In this document: piece after piece, positions 1 to 13,074 of the stretch | How positions within the stretch are numbered: position 1 is the stretch's first letter | How the letters are laid out: each line of letters starts with the position of its first letter | Origin: Inonotus obliquus | Lineage: Eukaryota > Basidiomycota > Agaricomycetes > Hymenochaetales > Hymenochaetaceae | Length of the DNA stretch: 64,000 nucleotides | Assembly (NCBI GenBank): GCA_032164295.1 | Contig: JAJHTX010000001.1 | Location: forward strand, 2,728,001 to 2,792,000 | Direction of reading: 5' to 3' | Notes under the pieces: model-generated | What the model was told of the DNA's origin: nothing | The model's database searches: none | The model's input: the letters and a program-made list of their open reading frames with translations, nothing else | Position numbers and translations under genes: made by a program

Positions 1-3000
1 CGCCGGGGTGAATAGAGAGTCGACAAATGTATCGAGCAACTTTTGGTCGAAATCACTGTCAATACGACCACCATATACAGATTGCTTGACGAGAGTCCGT
101 ACAGCGTCCCAAGGAATTGAGACGGGATCCACGTTAGTCCTTCCGTTCGCAACGGAATTCAGCCAAACGTCTATCGTTCCGAACGCGGCATTCATGTCCG
201 AATCATTGAAGTCGTACTTCTTACTCCAACCAAGTGGGGCATATCGCAGCCGTTCCTGGACGATCGCGTGGAACCAAGCCAACAGGAAGTATAGGCGCGA
301 CTTCTCAGCAGGGCCCTGATTAAGACGAGTCTGTGGGATGCTACGCAATGAATCTAGCAGGTTAGCCTTAATTCCCGGTGGCGGCTCGTTCATAATGATG
401 CGTGACTGCCGCAAAATGTTGACAGGAATGACCGGATTCGCCTCCATAGTGAGGAATAAGCGGAAGTTGCGATTGGGGTTCAACGTCTGCAGCTTCTTTT
501 CCAATTGTCCCAGCCATGACGGTGCGAGGTGAACGTTCTTCAAAAGCACCCATGTGCCTTGCCTTGCTGCTATTGCAATCGCTTGGTCCGCTAAGGAGAA
601 ACCCTCCTGAGAACCCATGGCGACCGATGAGCACTTCACGCCGGACGTTTGCACAAGGCCTTCAACGCGATAGCTTGCATCATAACCAGGTACCGATACC
701 AAAGCAAGAGGCGTGGCAGGAGGCACCTCCTGAAGGACCACATCGGCCAGATTGTAGTCTGATTCCGTCGTTAGATCTTTATCAAAAGCGGTTCGGAGGA
801 ATGTATCCATGGACTGCACAAGTCGATCCGGTCGGAAGCATTTGATTAGCAACACATAACGGAGGGCATTAATGACGGCTATTACATTCGTTAGTCTAAT
901 AGGCATAGAATGTGAATGTGAAAATACTAACCAGGAGCAGACTCCCATGGTGTTGGTGTATACTTCTCGGGTTCCGACGACTGAAGGAATGGCACCCACG
1001 AGTCCTGGTTGTTACGTACATGGTCCAGAACAGGCTTAAAGAGAGTATGCTTGGCATAGCTATTGAGGCGCTCTTGCTGTTCCGATGAGAGAATGGAAAG
1101 CTCAGCAGATTCTCCAACGGTTCCTGACGGAAGCACGCCTTCACCACTCTCCAGAAGGAACTCGTATTCGTCAGTGATATCATCAGCACTGCGAAGTTTG
1201 GCTTGCGCGAGGAGCGTTGCAAGCATAACGTGGTCTTGGTGCAGAAGCGCTCTTGAGGTACGCTTGAAGACGACAAGGAACAAGTCATCGAATAGAATTC
1301 GCCGTCGGGCGGCATGATCAGTAACGTTCTGAAGATGAGGGTTGTGATGAAGGATGTAGTCGAATATATCAAGGAAGAAGGAAAGAGAGAATTGATAGAA
1401 GTGATTGACGAGGTTAAGCTGCTCGAGAATGAAGAAAACGGAGCTGCACGCCTGAGCGATGGGCAAATATTCAGCGGTCACTTGTTCAACCTCGCGCATC
1501 ACATTGTCCGTTTCCTCGACCTTGCGCGTAATGTCAGCAGCCTCCTTCTTTAGCGTCTCCAGAGTATTGATGACTTTGTCATCGTCTAATATATTGCCGG
1601 TGGACTCGTTCAATGCCTGCAAAAGGAGTTTCTCCAGGGTTCTCAAGCGCAGCCGGAATTCGCCCTGAATCTTCATAAGATCCGTCCTCTTGCGTTCGGT
1701 GTCTGGTCTTTCGACCTTGAGTACCTGGTCTAGTGTCTGGCTCTGCAAACTGCTACGAGTCATAGTGAAGTTTACAAACGTGACTCGACTGCAGATGTCA
1801 GGAGAGAACTCTACTGATGGATCCCTTGTTGAAAGGAACATAGTGAAGGATGGCGAGAAATCGATATCCTGGCTTCCAAGACGAATGAGAACACGACCAC
1901 CGGTTCGGCGGATCTCCTTGTTGAGAACGGCATTGAGAATGGGGTCTAAATGCTCCACATCCTGGATCAGCAGAGGATTTCCGAAACGAAGAGCGCTTTC
2001 TAAGACCTTGAGGAAGGCATCATCCAAGAAGCTGGTGACAGTAATCTTCCGATCCTTATATTCGTTGAGTAGGAAGGTCGTAGCCTGTCCAGTAGGGTCG
2101 ATGATCAGAGGGTACCGATTGAATCTCTTGAGCATGATGGCATTCTCGGTGCAGAGGCTGTCCGCAGGCAGAGACTTGGACTGCCAGCTCAGACGCTCGT
2201 CTGCTGTGGAAAGATATTCGGGGAAGGACAGCTCTGACTTGAACTTGACATGCGCGTCGGAGAGGTGACCCGACCATTCGTGCCACATTATTTCTCGATA
2301 GTGCTGGTCGAAGAATCCGCCGTACGCCAGGAAGGCTGCTGAGAGTAGCACATCACCCACGATAGTGCTCATTTCCTCGTCGAATGTTTGGCTTCCGGCC
2401 TCCCAACGAGCTCTCTCCGATGACAAGCTGTCAAGCATGCGCATACTCCGCTCCACTTTATTTTCGACCCTCTCCATTTCCGCTTTGATGGACTGAGTCT
2501 CACTAATAAGAAACGCATACTCCTCCTTGTAAGTGCGGATGCTGGCTTCGAGCTCTTCAATCATCTTGATAATCGTCGACGCCTGCTTCTTCGTATCCTC
2601 GGCTTGGTCTTCCAACGACTGCACCTCGTTGCGAAGAGGCTCTACTTTGTCCAGGATTTCAGAGAAGCGCACCTGCGCTATGACCCACTTCACAAGAGGA
2701 CCGCAGGCCTTACTGGCACGATTCACGGTCTCAAAGTTGAACGATGGCCGGGCGAGGAATTCTCGCATCATAAGCTCTCGCACATGCTTCGTCATTTGCG
2801 CGTTGGTGTCGAAATTGACGATCCTCTGAATGAAGTCGTCTCGTCGAATAATACCCTGAACTGTCCGCCAACTGTCAATCTTATGGCCGAGGACTGTACA
2901 GACAGATTCCATAGCAAGCTTCACGGCCTCCGGAGGGTTGGCCATGGCTCGCACTTCTTGAAGATGCTGCCTCTTAATGTTACCGACGGCAGCCTGCGCA

Positions 3001-6000
3001 TCGAGCACAGCCGGTTCCGCGTCTGCCAGATCAGCCATGACAACTTCTCGCCTTTGCTTGATGTGCTTGTCCTGCTCAACTAGAGCCGCTTGAATCTCAA
3101 TAGAGGCTGATTTCTTCTGTTCGGCCTCTTGCTGATCAGAGACCATGCGTTGAAGCTTCTCATTCGCCTCCGCATTCTTAGCTTCTAGCTGTCTCCGCTT
3201 GATTGCCAGACTCTTTCGCAGCTCTTCGACCTGCGTGACTGTATCCTTGAGCTTGTCGAGACCAACGTGGAGATGCCGTTGCTGCTCTTCAAGTTCGTCC
3301 CTCTTCTCGTTGTAGAGCCTAACATAGTGCGAGATACTGGATCGATGAACGTCAGCAATTCACATACCAATGGACGTAAAAATCCAACACTTACAAGTCA
3401 AGGTAATGTCTTGGCGTTACGTAGTTGTATCGTCCTTGACGCCTGCTCAGTTTCTTGTTGATCTGATATAGTGACTGATGGACATATACGAGGGCATTGA
3501 CAACAGCTTCACGGTGGCTAGGTGGCAAGACCAGTTGGCGGTACGCGATTGGGAAAAACTGTGGTGCTATATATGACGGAAGGTCCAGATCCAGCGTTCG
3601 AGTCAATTCAGAGCCGACTTGATAGAACGCCTGATCAGGCCAGTCTCCGAACCAGTCTAGGACGCAACGGTTGAATAAGGCGGGTGACGTGGCTGCACGC
3701 GAAGCCAGTCCATTCTCGGGAGGATTCATAGTGAAGACGACGTGCAAGTTCTTTGCGACTTGTTGAGTGAACCACTTGTACAGCTCTTCATGAGAGTCAA
3801 GCATAAGCCCATCACGTTGCGATCCTTCCTTGCAGGCCGTCATCAAAGCCGAATGCTCATCGCCTTCGAACAAACCGGGTACCTCGGCATTAGCAAGAAG
3901 AGTATTCATCCTCTCCAGGAATCCAGAATCCAGAACATTTGACTCATCCATGATGAAGCATATTTTCTCCCCTTTGCAGCCTGCTCTGCGGAGAACCGTA
4001 CGCAGGTCTTCATCGAAATCTTCTCCTGTGTACTTGTTAGATACTTTGATCTGGAAGATGCTGAGACCATTCATCCAGGCAACGAAACGAGACAACGTCG
4101 TCTACAACGGGGCACATCAGAATTATGAATTCATACAGAGTGTACACCTTCAACTTACCTTGCCACTTCCGCTAACACCAATCAGGAGCAAGTGACCTTG
4201 TATCTGCCTGAAGACCCGATCGATACGGAGAACATGGTCCAAGACATCGTTGAAGAGGACAAGCTGTACATCGAGTTCTTCCTCATGGAATACTCGGAGA
4301 CGTGCTTTGATGTAGTCCCGTAGAATTTCCCGGTCGACAGATACATAGTGCTTGGACGTCCAATTCGAGAACAATATAGGCCTTGATAATGCTTCTTCTT
4401 GAATTATTGTCGGGAAGTACGTCATAGCAGTTGAATCGATATTCTCGTCTGTCCAAACCTTTTCATCTTCAGAGACAAGCCTGTCCTGGAACAGACGAAG
4501 GGCTTCGTGCGCCCAGACGCGGACGAGTCCTTCGACAGAGAGCATTTCGAGCGGCTTAATAGCTTCATAAATGCCCCGCACCCAACGCGTCAACTCACGC
4601 GGACTGTAGATATAATGAGCCTGGATGTCCGACGTGAAGCGCTTCTGGGACGCCAGATAGAAGGTCACCATAGCGTCTGTAAGCGGCTCCGAGTATGCGC
4701 GCAAGTTCGGGACGACTTTGAGCATGGCTCTATTGTAAGTACCATAGATTTGTTTCAGTGAGATTTCTCCAGGATAGTCGACCATGACCAACGGAGCGTG
4801 TCGCAAGAATCTGTGCGAGAGTGGAACACGACCTGGATCTGTAGGAGGATTACAAGCACCGACGAACTGAATTCTCTCCAGCCTGACCCACGCCATATCC
4901 GACGTTCTGTAATAACCACCGCATTCGACGAGTTGACGCAAGAACGAGATGACACGCTGCGTCCCATACTTGTCCGTTGCTGGCAGATTGATCTCATCGC
5001 AGAACACGACGAGCCATCTCCCGATCTGCACAGGAGCCAGGATAACACCATTGGGCGTCTTCCTAAACTCACAATACTGCTCAAACGTCTTAAGAATGAG
5101 CTCGGGAGTCGTCGCACTGGAGAAGTTGAGTCCGACAACCTCCATGTCCGGCAACTTCCGTAGAGCGCTGAAGAGTGTCATGGTCTTTCCCGAACCTGGA
5201 GGACCGCAAAGCATCAACGGTTTATGCTCTGACAACCACGAGTATAGGACTTCTTCGTGACGTACGGTGTCGATGGTGGGGACCACGACATCTGATGCTG
5301 TGACAGCATGTGCCTCTATTTCGATGACGGGTACTCGTGACGACCATGATATCCATTCCCCTGTCGCAACTTGTACGTCGTAATCAATCAAAGAGCTACC
5401 AGGTGAAAGCAGAGGCAGATCAATTCCCGTTTGCTTCCTCAAGAACTCGCCAAGTTCGGCTCGCAGTTCAAGACGCGCATCACCCGAAAATGCCCAAATG
5501 ATGTTGACCAATAGCCGCTTCGTTACGTATTGCTCGATCTTGTCACGGCTGAGGGGGAAGTCCGAGTGTTGTATATTGTACTCGAGAACGTTACGCGCGG
5601 TCTTGTTGATCAGCGAAAACAACGTGTTCAAGGCTCTGGTGGCCGTGAAGTCCATGATATGTTCTATGGACTCCGAATACGACAGCGCCGATTCGACAAG
5701 GTCACCGTCCGTGAAATATTGTTCCAGGATACCTGCGATTTCCTTCTGGGTACGAATGTTGGGAGACTCAGACGAGTCAGAAGCGATAGCATCGGTTCGT
5801 CTCAAGGCAGAAGGCTCGAGGGACTCGTCTTCATCTGCGTCTAGCGGAACCGTTGAAAGGGTATCCAGATAGTGTCGGTAGACCATGCTCGGTTCCACAA
5901 CGTCCTCACTGAACCAGATCATACCACATCGACTAACAGTCGCAAGTGTCGCATACTTCAGATGCTCGACCTCGAACATGATACGAACATTCGGAGGAAG

Positions 6001-9000
6001 ATTAAGTCGTTCACCATTCGGCAAGGTCAGGAGCTTGTTATCATCAAGCACACTGTTCAAGTTCTCTACCCACTCCGGATCAACGTCGCCATCGAAAATA
6101 ATCCAGTGACGCTTGCCACTTTCACCACGGACATCATCGACGATCTTGCGCAGAATATGTGTGAAGAGACCATCGTTCCACTCTCGGGTAGTCGGATCCA
6201 ACGTCCCATAGAGCGCCTCCTTATGAATCGCCTTCGGATCAATGACATACGCAACACCTTCTACGCCATCGAGACGCTCGAGTGCAGCTAAGAGCACCCT
6301 CCATGCGTTCGTCTTCCCACTTCCTGAAGATCCAACCATCATCAAACCGTGCTGGATCTTCTGAATCTGGTAGAGCTGCAAGATTTTGGCGATCCAACGT
6401 TCGCCCGGTACCAAGCGTTTCTCAGCACATACTTTCAGGATCTGTTCGCGCAGAGCCTCTAGATCAACAGGTACGTAATCAACACCAGGGAAAACGTCCG
6501 CAAGGAGACTATCAGAGGGACTCAGTTTATCGTTCTTTGGTAAATATTTCCACAAGCACGCACCTCGTTAACAACGGAACGTCATCTGCCACCAATTTCG
6601 GGACGATCGTTTCAGTAACGCTCTGAATGAGAATGACTTGCTCTTGGATCGCATCGGAAAGGTCCGCCGTACCATCCGCCTCATTCGCTCGTGCATTCAT
6701 GAGACGTTCTCGCTTAAGGATACCAGCGCTAGCCAGGACAGCCTTCAGAGCACGGAGACCAAAATCATAATGAGGCTGAGGCGAAAGCTGTTCGGCGCAG
6801 AGATTGAAGAATGGCACAATCTTCGAGGCAAGGACTTCGGCTGTACGGAAACCTTGAGAGAACAACATCACCTGTGCGATAAGTTCTCGATCCGGTCTGG
6901 TCATCGCCATTGGTCGGAAGAGTTTCGTTAGATTAGGGGGTAACGCCGTACGCCCGGCATACCCGGGGTTCGTCGTGATGAAAATACCGATATTTGAGTT
7001 GATCTTGAGACTCTTTCCGACGAGCTCGATCTCGGTCTGCGGATTCTTCGCCAATGAAGCTAGACCTTGCTGAATGGTTTGTACCTGCTGCGACACGGCA
7101 CTAAGGATACGTTCTTCAAGACGATTGAATTCATCAAAGCATCCCCAAGCACCGACTTGACAGAGTCCGACGAAAATACGTCCCATCGCTTGGAAATCGA
7201 ACGTCTCGTCGCAACAGAAGACCAAAACGAAACGCCCGAGTTGCACACCCAGCGCCTTCACTGACTCTGTCTTCCCAGTACCGGCGGGTCCGAAGGGTGA
7301 TCCTCCAAGTTGGCTGTCTAGAGCCTGCGTCAACGTCAAGTAACACCTATCCGTCAACGGTGTCTGGACGAGTCTGTCGGGCACACCAAGGTATTCCCAT
7401 CCGTACGGGAATGTAGCATTCGCCACCCTAATCGAGAGTCGGTCTAGTGTGTTCTCCCCAGTGCGATCAAGGTAGAAGCGCATCTGATAGAGCCATGCGA
7501 AAGCCTTATTATCGGAGACGCTTTGCTGTATCAAGGAACGGATAACATCACGTTCGTGAACGAGTTCGGTGATCAAGTGCTCGCACTTCCGACGAGTGAT
7601 AGGATTAAGATCTGTGAGCACGACGTCTGCAAGAAGGTCCAATCCTCGGCGGACGGTTTTAAGGGGCGCGCTCGGAGTCTGCCCTGTTTCAAGATAGCTT
7701 TCGACAGAGGCTGTCCATGCCACCTGAATAGCAAGTGAAACAAGCTGAGCGGGATACTTCTCTATCCAAGCAATGAACGTCTGCGCGGTGAAAAGCGCTT
7801 CGTTTCCATAGAACGTTTGCAGCTCCTCGACGGCATCACATAATAGGTACGCAAGATTGTTTCGCATCTCCGCCTCCAGTTTTGCGAGCCAATCATTGAT
7901 CTTCGGATACTCCTTGAGCATGATAGGTGCCCGGAATCGAATCTCCTCTCCTTCGCGGGAGACAATGCCGCTAATCTGGGTTTCTTCCTCGTCCAGTATC
8001 ATTGTAGCGATACCCGCAAACATCTTCTTCAGATGCTTCATGATCCTGACGATGGTCTTGGAGTTGCCGATAATTTCCAGAAGGTCCTCGTCTCCGACGA
8101 AATAGAAACGAGGGAAGGACGCTCGTTCTCGCTCCAAATATTCACCCAAGGCTTTCTGAATCTTGCTCAGCAGATCTGCAAGGCGCTCCAATGACTTCTG
8201 GATACCCGGAATATTCAGGACCTCTACGACGTATGGAGTCTTGTTAACCTTCTTCATAACGGTCAAGAATTCTGAGTTGATGCTTTGGAAACGATTTGAT
8301 TCGACAGGAAGCAGGTGCTTGATGTCTGCGCTTCCAGAAAATATGCCTTCGAGATACACCCATTGGCGCTGTACGTCGATCCAAACATCTAGTAAATTAT
8401 TGATATCAATGCAATCCAGATCTCTAGCTATATTGTACGTACCAAAAAGGACATGAATTCTATTCAATCTATCCTCCCAAGCCGACGCATCTTCCTCAAA
8501 GACTACAATGCAATTAGCCATAAACCACATCTTCTAGTAATTCACGAGTCACCTTTATAGTACGGCGATAGCTTCATAGCCGTCAGTGAATTGAGATTCT
8601 CGCTGCATTTAGTAAACAAGTCGTCCCAGCCGCTACACAATCCCCTTCAGCAAGACGTACTCGAAATTTAGGAAAAGGAAGTACCGGATGAGCCTGGTCT
8701 TGTTTTGGTAATTGACAAGATCGAGTGCATAACCAGTCCACGTCTCTTTGACTTGTTTGATGTATTCTTCAAGCGCCATCTACAGCATAATCCGTAAGCA
8801 TCGGCCCATATCATGTTAAGATATGTGTACCTCTCCTTGCGCCTGAATTATGACCTCCTTTATGAGCGATTCATTCTTCTTGAGATCCATGTCGTATACG
8901 TTCCCCAAGGTCATACTTTATAGTATCAAGTCAATCGGATAGATGTACACAGTATGTTTTGACTTACGTTGTCAGCATAACGGGAGACATACGCAGAACC

Positions 9001-9903
9001 TTGAAAAGCTGCTTCCAATGCCTATCCTTAAGAGCCTCCGACTTCAGCTCTCCAACAATGATGTTACTCTTCAGGAGACCTCGTAGCGTCTCTTGAACAT
9101 ACTCGAACGCAGCATATTGGCGCATACGCGTTGGCATGTCCTTCGTCGAATTCAACAGACCATTAAGTTGTTCTCTCAACTTGCGCGGTTGTACACTAGC
9201 CCAAGTGATTTCTCTGAGTTCGTTTATCTGTGCCCAGATACCTGACAACGCAGTCCACACTGCCTTCAAGTCGCGTAACTCCTCGAACACGGGTTCCAAA
9301 CGCGTGTGACGCGTAAGTTCGAGGTCGAGAGCTTCTTTCGCGCGACAGACAAGATCGTATTCTTCTTGGACGCGATTTAGTTTGCCTTCAAACACGTTAA
9401 TGGTGTTCATGGCCGTATCTGCGCGCATGCTTCCTTGTACTGGTCGCGTTTGCTCCCATTCGGCAATAATATCGTTAATCTTGTTCTCGACAATCTTATC
9501 CTCCGCGACAATTTTCAATTGCAGACCAGCTACAGGCAAAGTTACAAAAGCGCGTCAGACACTTCAGACGAAGAATCACGCACCAAGCTGCTCCTGAATC
9601 GAATCACTCTTCCGCTTTAGAATCTCATTATACGCACTCCACTCTCCTCGTAACTGATCACTATACAACCAATCATCCGAAAACTGATATCTAAACCTTT
9701 CAAGCGTCTTCTCTCCATTAGCACAAAGTTCAATGAGCGGGCCCCAAGTCTTTGACTTTTTCTTGAGGTCTTGTACGAAAGTGATGAACGTGACGGCTGC
9801 TGCCGTCGACGAATTTGAAGGTGCGAACACCTGAGTAAGTGAGGTAAAAGGGTCAAGTTATGCTAATAACGCGTTCGTTTCGTTTGGAGAGGCTCACCTC
9901 CAT
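1..9903 (-). CDS. dhc2: Cytoplasmic dynein heavy chain, motor half (Dhc2-type), 3' end outside window
   Basis: Motor part of a dynein heavy chain split over two genes; with the tail half at 40,541 it should form the minus-end motor for nuclear migration and vesicle transport. Twelve exons (9903-9898, 9830-9584, 9529-8968, 8915-8831, 8779-8685, 8632-8553, 8502-8443, 8388-6564, 6508-4159, 4101-3395, 3336-932, 878-1) total 9,300 nt, exactly 3,100 codons. Order: linker (DHC_N2) to ~8.4 kb; AAA1 P-loop GPAGTGKT near 7.28 kb with CFDEFNRL near 7.15 kb; AAA2 GSSGSGKT near 6.33 kb; AAA3 GPPGSGKT near 5.2 kb; AAA4 GVSGSGK interrupted by the intron at 4,158-4,102; stalk coiled coils and microtubule-binding tip ([14 protein letters not shown] near 2.93 kb); AAA5; most of AAA6. 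Perhaps 400-500 residues lie beyond base 1. The ATG at 9,903 has an ideal context (CACAATGG) and gives M-E-V-F-A-P before the conserved [11 protein letters not shown]. Confidence 0.96.
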
Positions 9904-10091
9904 TGTGCCTTCCGGAGTGGAAGATTTTGGCAAAGGGGTGACGCGTTGTAGTTACTGGTTTGTCGTGTCGCGACTGGTGTCCAAAGAAGGAAGGAGGTCT
10001 GTGTGTTACGCGCCTGCCTAACTTTTGTCCTTCAACCTCGACTGTAATCATCTTTTCCGGCTACCTCTTTTCGACAAGATAAACTGCAAAG

Positions 10092-10720
10092 ATGCATTCA
10101 CGCCAACAAAAAGTGATGGTACAACCCATCGTACGTAACTTCTACACTTTCAATCATTCGTTCGATTATCAGGACTCAAAGTCGCATTTTGCAGAATGTC
10201 ATTTTCAGATTCTTCCAACAAGTGAGCTATAGCATTGTACAACCTTGACTCCGATACCGAATTTCTTACGTGGGTTTAATCAGAAAACAAGAGTATCAAT
10301 ATGGCTATACGATAACAACGAGATGCGATTGGAGGGTCGGATCGTTGTACGTAGGCCTCCTGTTTCTTTTTCTTCCTTGTCGATGGCCGTTCCGCAAGCA
10401 AGCCCCATGTATCGGGACATAAGCCTCAGACCGCGCCTTCGGCGTCCTCTCATACTTGACATACACTCCTGCAACTTTGTCCTCCCTACCGCTCACATGA
10501 TACTAATTAATATTTTCCTACGCAGGGCTTTGATGAATTCATGAATGTCGTATTGGACGACGCCGCGGAAGCGTACCTCAAGGAAGCTAAGCCTCGTAAA
10601 GAGTTGGGTACGCAAAGCAATGTTCCATTAGTCTGAACCACCCATTAAATCCTCTCTTCTTTGACAGGACGTGCACTCCTGAAAGGAGACAACATCACGC
10701 TGATCCAGGCACTTGTATGA
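10092..10720 (+). CDS. SME1: Small nuclear ribonucleoprotein E (SmE)
   Basis: One of the seven Sm proteins that ring the U1, U2, U4 and U5 snRNAs in the spliceosome. Five exons (10092-10130, 10195-10221, 10284-10346, 10526-10607, 10668-10720) sum to 264 nt, giving 87 residues against about 90 in the family. The protein starts MHSRQQKVMVQPI, then carries Sm motif 1 (VSIWLYDNNEMRLEGRIVGF, with DEFMNVVLDD following) and Sm motif 2 (GRALLKGDNITLIQAL). Its ATG lies 188 bp from the divergent ATG of the dynein motor half, so the two probably share a bidirectional promoter. The dynein gene is likely the newcomer at this promoter (see findings). Confidence 0.95.
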
Positions 10721-10854
10721 AACCACCTGCTTCAACCCATTCCCTTGTTTTGGTGCCATGTTTCATGCTAATCTGTACTTCCTGGCTCTCTCATGATTAC
10801 AACGCATTGACAGAGAATATGCAAGCGATACATGTGGTTAAAGCTTCTAACCGG

Positions 10855-12242
10855 CTACAAGTTATAAACAGGAATGAGGCGAGTCAAGTTAAGCGCTTGT
10901 CGGCACAATGGACATTCAGCCTACACAAAATTCATAGTAAGAACGCAAATCATTACCCATGTCATACAAACCGAAATTACGACAAACCTACCTTCTCCCT
11001 TCCCCATCCCACAATACACGACCAACAAAACAAGTGTCCACACTCAGTTGCACAGCTCGAAGTCCTCTCTTCTAAACAAAGCGTGCAATTTCGTCTTGCT
11101 CGAACGTGTTCTGGGATTTGCGAGAAGTCTATTAATGTGTATCCATCTTCTTCTGCTGGTATGGGTTCAGCGGATTCGTCAGGCGTGTTTTCCAGGACTT
11201 CGGTTATTGGTACGCCATCGATGGATGCTTCAGTTGAGTCGTGAGGTTGTAAGACTTGTTTCCCCTTCGATGACGTTTGTGTCGATTGAGTCGAGTCTTT
11301 CATAGAGTTCTTCCGGAACTCGCGGACTGCAGCGAACAAACGGTGTGAAAGTCGGAGTATGATGAGGATACCTAGTAGTGAGTACGAAGGTGGACGAGAA
11401 TTCGGGTTCTCCGGTGTTGACGAAATCTACAACAACAAAAAAGAGTGAATACGTCTTTATTTTTGTTGAGCAAAAGTAACGCGGGGGCACGTACGTTCTT
11501 CACACCAAGTACCCGGTCAACCAAACCATAATACACTCCCCTGAAATAAAACGCAGCAAGGTTGATCTCGGAAATGACATCCAGAATACTCGGTAAACGT
11601 CTTAAGAGGCGTGCTATCCTCTCATTCCCACCACTTAGCTGGTTCTCGAAACGTGAGATAGCATATGCTGGAAATGCGGGAAGGAAAACAAGTGCAGCAC
11701 GTCTCTATGCTCATGGTGTCAGTCATTAGCCACTTCTGAGCTTCGAAGTAGTGGGTTTACTCACCTTAGCAGAAGGTGTACCCCGATCATGGTTGGAATA
11801 TTGCCAGATATTCGTGTACTCCTCACCCAGAGTCTGTCGTGCTAAATGAATGACCGTTTAGTGCACACCAAAGCTTGACCGATTTGACGCCTACATGCCT
11901 CTGCCGGTAGTAAGTCCATAATACAACAATTTAGACAACAGCTCTAGTTCCTTATCCCAACGCGAGAGCCAACGGTTACCTATGTTTTATTTTAGACGTG
12001 TACCTCAAGCATCGCATCAGGGGGCGCATGCATATGCAATATGCATACCTAACCAAGACCTCAAAACATTCTCCGCTTGTTCTCGAAGAGAGTAAACATA
12101 GAATAAATCTCGCTGATTCGCACGAACTACTCAGTCAATCAGTTGACACCCACATAGCAAAGGTTATTATTCCTCACACACCTATTTGAGCCTGTTGGGC
12201 GGGTGGAAAACCAGGTATTTTTGTCCTCCTCGAGCTTGACAT
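10855..12242 (-). CDS. PEX10: Peroxisome biogenesis factor 10, RING E3 ligase
   Basis: Peroxisomal membrane E3 ubiquitin ligase that acts with Pex2 and Pex12 in ubiquitination and recycling of the import receptor Pex5. Seven exons (12242-12182, 12126-12049, 11979-11899, 11841-11765, 11704-11495, 11426-10992, 10920-10855) total 1,008 nt, 335 residues, a normal length. The N-terminal PEX2/10/12 domain shows [29 protein letters not shown] and [13 protein letters not shown]; a hydrophobic stretch ([15 protein letters not shown]) follows. A C-terminal C3HC4 RING reads [22 protein letters not shown], with the last two cysteines on the final exon. The ATG has a CACCATG context. Intron 3 (11,898-11,842) needs a GC donor (AG/GCATGT) to keep the frame [13 protein letters not shown]. 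It overlaps no neighbour; the Mgr2 homologue starts divergently 78 bp away. Confidence 0.93.
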
Positions 12243-12319
12243 GGTGGAGGAAGAGGACAAGATTCACGTGCTCCCCCCGCAAGCCTCAACTTTGAATCTA
12301 CCTTTCTCGAGTCACGATC

Positions 12320-13074
12320 ATGGCGCAACGACCACCTCAACGCGTAGAAGGTCCAACAGTATGGCAAAAAGGTGAGTCTTCCATACCAAGGTGATATATC
12401 CACTCTGCCCGATTGAACTGACGTGAATTATTTCCTTTCGACTTCAACATGACTTTCTAGCAAAGTAAGGGTTCCCTCCGTTCTTTTGTTCAACCCTTCT
12501 TGTATCATTGTACTCACACGTTTCTGCTGTCTGCTGTCTACTGTCTGCTGTCTGCTGGTGATGAAGAATGGGTGCTATGATGGGTGCGGGTGTTGGTTTG
12601 ACAATTGGTTTTCTTTTTGGATCGTATAGTATCCTCCGGTGAGTCCACACACGCCTATTTCACTCTATCAGAAGAACAAGGACACTCATAATCCATAACT
12701 CATAACTCGACCTATCACTAGAAACGGAGCAGGTCCACGAGGAGTAATGGCAACACTCTCCCAATACATGCTCGGTAGCGCCGCGAGTTTCACCTTCTTC
12801 CTCTCCATCGGTTCAGTGCGTACATTCCTGTTTCTTAACTCCAATTTCACAAGCTGACGATTTCTCTGCCCTTATTCTTTTTATACCGTGGCATGGGTAC
12901 TGCTTCAATGGCTATGATTTACGATAGGTCATTCGGAACGACGGTCATTTGCATTTGGATACCCCGGGCCTACAGCGCCAATTCGTTCAGCCTATAGTCC
13001 ACTCTAGAGTTTCCGCTGCATCTTTGATTAGAGCGCGCTGGGAAGCAGAGAAACAAAGACGTAGTGACATGTAA
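12320..13074 (+). CDS. MGR2: Mgr2/Romo1 family mitochondrial inner-membrane protein
   Basis: Homologue of yeast Mgr2, a small two-helix inner-membrane subunit of the TIM23 translocase that gates lateral release of preproteins; the animal relative is Romo1. Five exons (12320-12371, 12461-12464, 12567-12638, 12722-12815, 12928-13074) total 369 nt, 122 residues. Glycine-rich helix 1 (MGAMMGAGVGLTIGFLFGSY), the conserved GPRGVMATLSQYMLGS link and helix 2 (FTFFLSIGSVIR) are diagnostic. The hydrophilic C-terminal tail of about 45 residues is longer than in Romo1. Exon 2 is only four bases (CAAA); without it the N-terminal exon is out of frame with the Mgr2 core. An alternative is initiation at the first ATG of exon 3, leaving the upstream ATG unused. 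Intron 2 holds a heptamer repeat. Confidence 0.85.
12523..12557 (+). repeat. Heptamer tandem repeat inside an intron
   Basis: Five copies of a 7-base unit (TCTGCTG, third copy TCTACTG) lie within intron 2 of the Mgr2 homologue, just before the 3' splice site. The unit is pyrimidine-rich and may serve as the polypyrimidine tract. Confidence 0.9.

Noticed and set aside
1690..2268. 192-codon plus-strand ORF antisense to dynein
   Set aside because: Opposite strand of a highly conserved coding exon; shadow frame.
9863..10051. Minus-strand frame upstream of the motor half as an alternative N-terminus
   Set aside because: Splicing from it into the conserved exon gives the wrong phase; only ATG at 9,903 keeps the dynein frame.
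9831..10091. Inverted repeat or transposon end at the proposed left breakpoint
   Set aside because: Compared by eye with 44,540-44,700; no shared repeat, target-site duplication or transposase found.
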